From the NCBI GenBank assembly GCA_031380225.1, contig JANNFX010000109.1:1-13137 (forward strand): 13,137 bases of DNA. The letters are read 5' to 3'. The notes under the pieces are model-generated. The model made no database searches. It saw only the letters and a program-made list of their open reading frames with translations, and was not told the DNA's origin. A program made the position numbers and the translations under genes. Source of the DNA: JANNFX01 sp031380225 (GTDB taxonomy: Bacteria; Pseudomonadota; Alphaproteobacteria; Rhizobiales; Hyphomicrobiaceae). Shown in pieces: positions 12,675 to 13,137 of this stretch (positions are counted from its first letter, which is position 1; each line of letters starts with the position of its first letter).

Positions 12675-13137
12675 CGTGTTGGTGCCTCGCGAGGCTTAGC
12701 CAGCTTTGGGAAGGCATACGGCTCAAATGTATGCTCATCGCTCGACAAAAGATCGAGGTACTTGCGATTGATGAAAACCTTGTCGCGCCAGGCCTTCTCT
12801 TCGATCAGCACGCCGATCGCAACCAATTGTTTAAGGTGTGAAGATGCGGTTTGCCGGTTTCCCATTCCATTTGCCGTCAAGTTTTCGATGCGGCAGTAGG
12901 GCTGCGTGAAGATTAACTCGATGAGTTCGCGGGAGTATAGTTTGGGTGCAGCCGTACGCACGAACGCTGTCGTGTGCATCATCAGTTCACGGATAGAGCG
13001 AACTTTGAGATTGGTCCAGCGTGCCGTCATTTCAACGGCCGTCAGCATGTACAGCACCCAGGCTTCCCAATCGCCGCGCTGCGTCACTTGCGTCAGGCGC
13101 GCGTAATATTCGGACCTGGTGCCCAGAATATGCCGGC
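12671..13137 (-). CDS. Fic family protein, C-terminal part (N-terminus beyond window)
   Basis: The last 154 residues of a Fic-family protein; the frame stays open to the right edge. The visible part has the usual sequence after the Fic core: ILGTRSEYYARLTQVTQRGD, then WEAWVLYMLTAVEMTARW, then the SIRELM helix. A C-terminal winged-helix-like segment follows, SRELIELIFTQPYCRIENLT and GNRQTASSHLKQLVAIGVLI, ending with VFINRKYLDLLSSD. The catalytic HPFxDGNGR motif and the inhibitory helix lie outside the window, so AMPylation activity cannot be checked. The GTG at 13087 is internal and not the real start, since homologous-looking sequence continues upstream of it. The stop overlaps the yggS start by 4 bp. 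Confidence 0.88.
   Translation of the reverse strand, partial: RHILGTRSEYYARLTQVTQRGDWEAWVLYMLTAVEMTARWTNLKVRSIRELMMHTTAFVRTAAPKLYSRELIELIFTQPYCRIENLTANGMGNRQTASSHLKQLVAIGVLIEEKAWRDKVFINRKYLDLLSSDEHTFEPYAFPKLAKPREAPTR

Noticed and set aside
1..13137. CRISPR arrays, tRNA or rRNA genes, prophage or intact transposase genes
   Set aside because: No spaced direct repeats, tRNA-like cloverleaf or rRNA-like stretch was seen by eye, and no ORF resembles a transposase, integrase or phage structural protein.

Overview
This looks like a chromosomal segment from an alphaproteobacterium, most likely in the Rhizobiales/Hyphomicrobiales (Bradyrhizobium/Xanthobacteraceae-like). The assignment rests on gene content read by eye: a DUF1013 regulator, which is typical of Alphaproteobacteria, a K+-independent-type membrane pyrophosphatase, a short host-attachment-family protein, and moderately high GC. 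No database search was possible. Most genes are housekeeping or conserved accessory genes, encoded on both strands in short transcription units.

Layout. 1-821 (-) holds a toxin-antitoxin-like pair: a Panacea-domain (SocA/DUF4065-like) protein followed directly by a RelE/ParE-like toxin that runs off the left edge. 883-1341 (+) is a UPF0178/YaiI protein, and it overlaps tail-to-tail with a GNAT acetyltransferase (1325-1849, -). A Nudix hydrolase (1921-2382, -) lies upstream of the GNAT gene. 2511-3404 (+) is a calcineurin-like phosphoesterase whose stop codon lies within a long, nearly perfect palindromic element (3400-3567) resembling a CTAG/TA-targeted MITE. 3612-4370 (-) is the DUF1013 regulator. 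4608-6018 (+) is a MaoC hydratase followed four bases later by ribF (FAD synthesis). 6170-6568 (+) is the host-attachment-family protein. 6738-8894 (-) is hppA. 9224-10123 (+) is a DUF937 protein that converges on a secreted FecR-domain protein (10187-11365, -). 11577-11981 (+) is an HbpS/GlcG-like protein. The right edge (12003-13137, -) carries a Fic-family C-terminus overlapping the start of a YggS-family PLP-homeostasis gene by 4 bp.

Functional connections. The clearest transcription units are Panacea/RelE (zero-base junction), Nudix-GNAT (71-base gap), MaoC-ribF (4-base gap) and fic-yggS (ATGA overlap). The rest are monocistronic or divergent/convergent neighbours with no obvious shared pathway. 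The most notable non-coding signals are the palindromic element inserted at a stop codon, a 24-bp perfect dyad between fecR and hbpS, two small dyads plus a leaderless-type -10 box in front of the Panacea gene, a nested hairpin downstream of hppA, and a hairpin in the 329-bp hppA/DUF937 intergenic region. I do not see a clearly undescribed multigene system. The Panacea/RelE pair, the palindromic element and the Fic-YggS coupling are the best leads.
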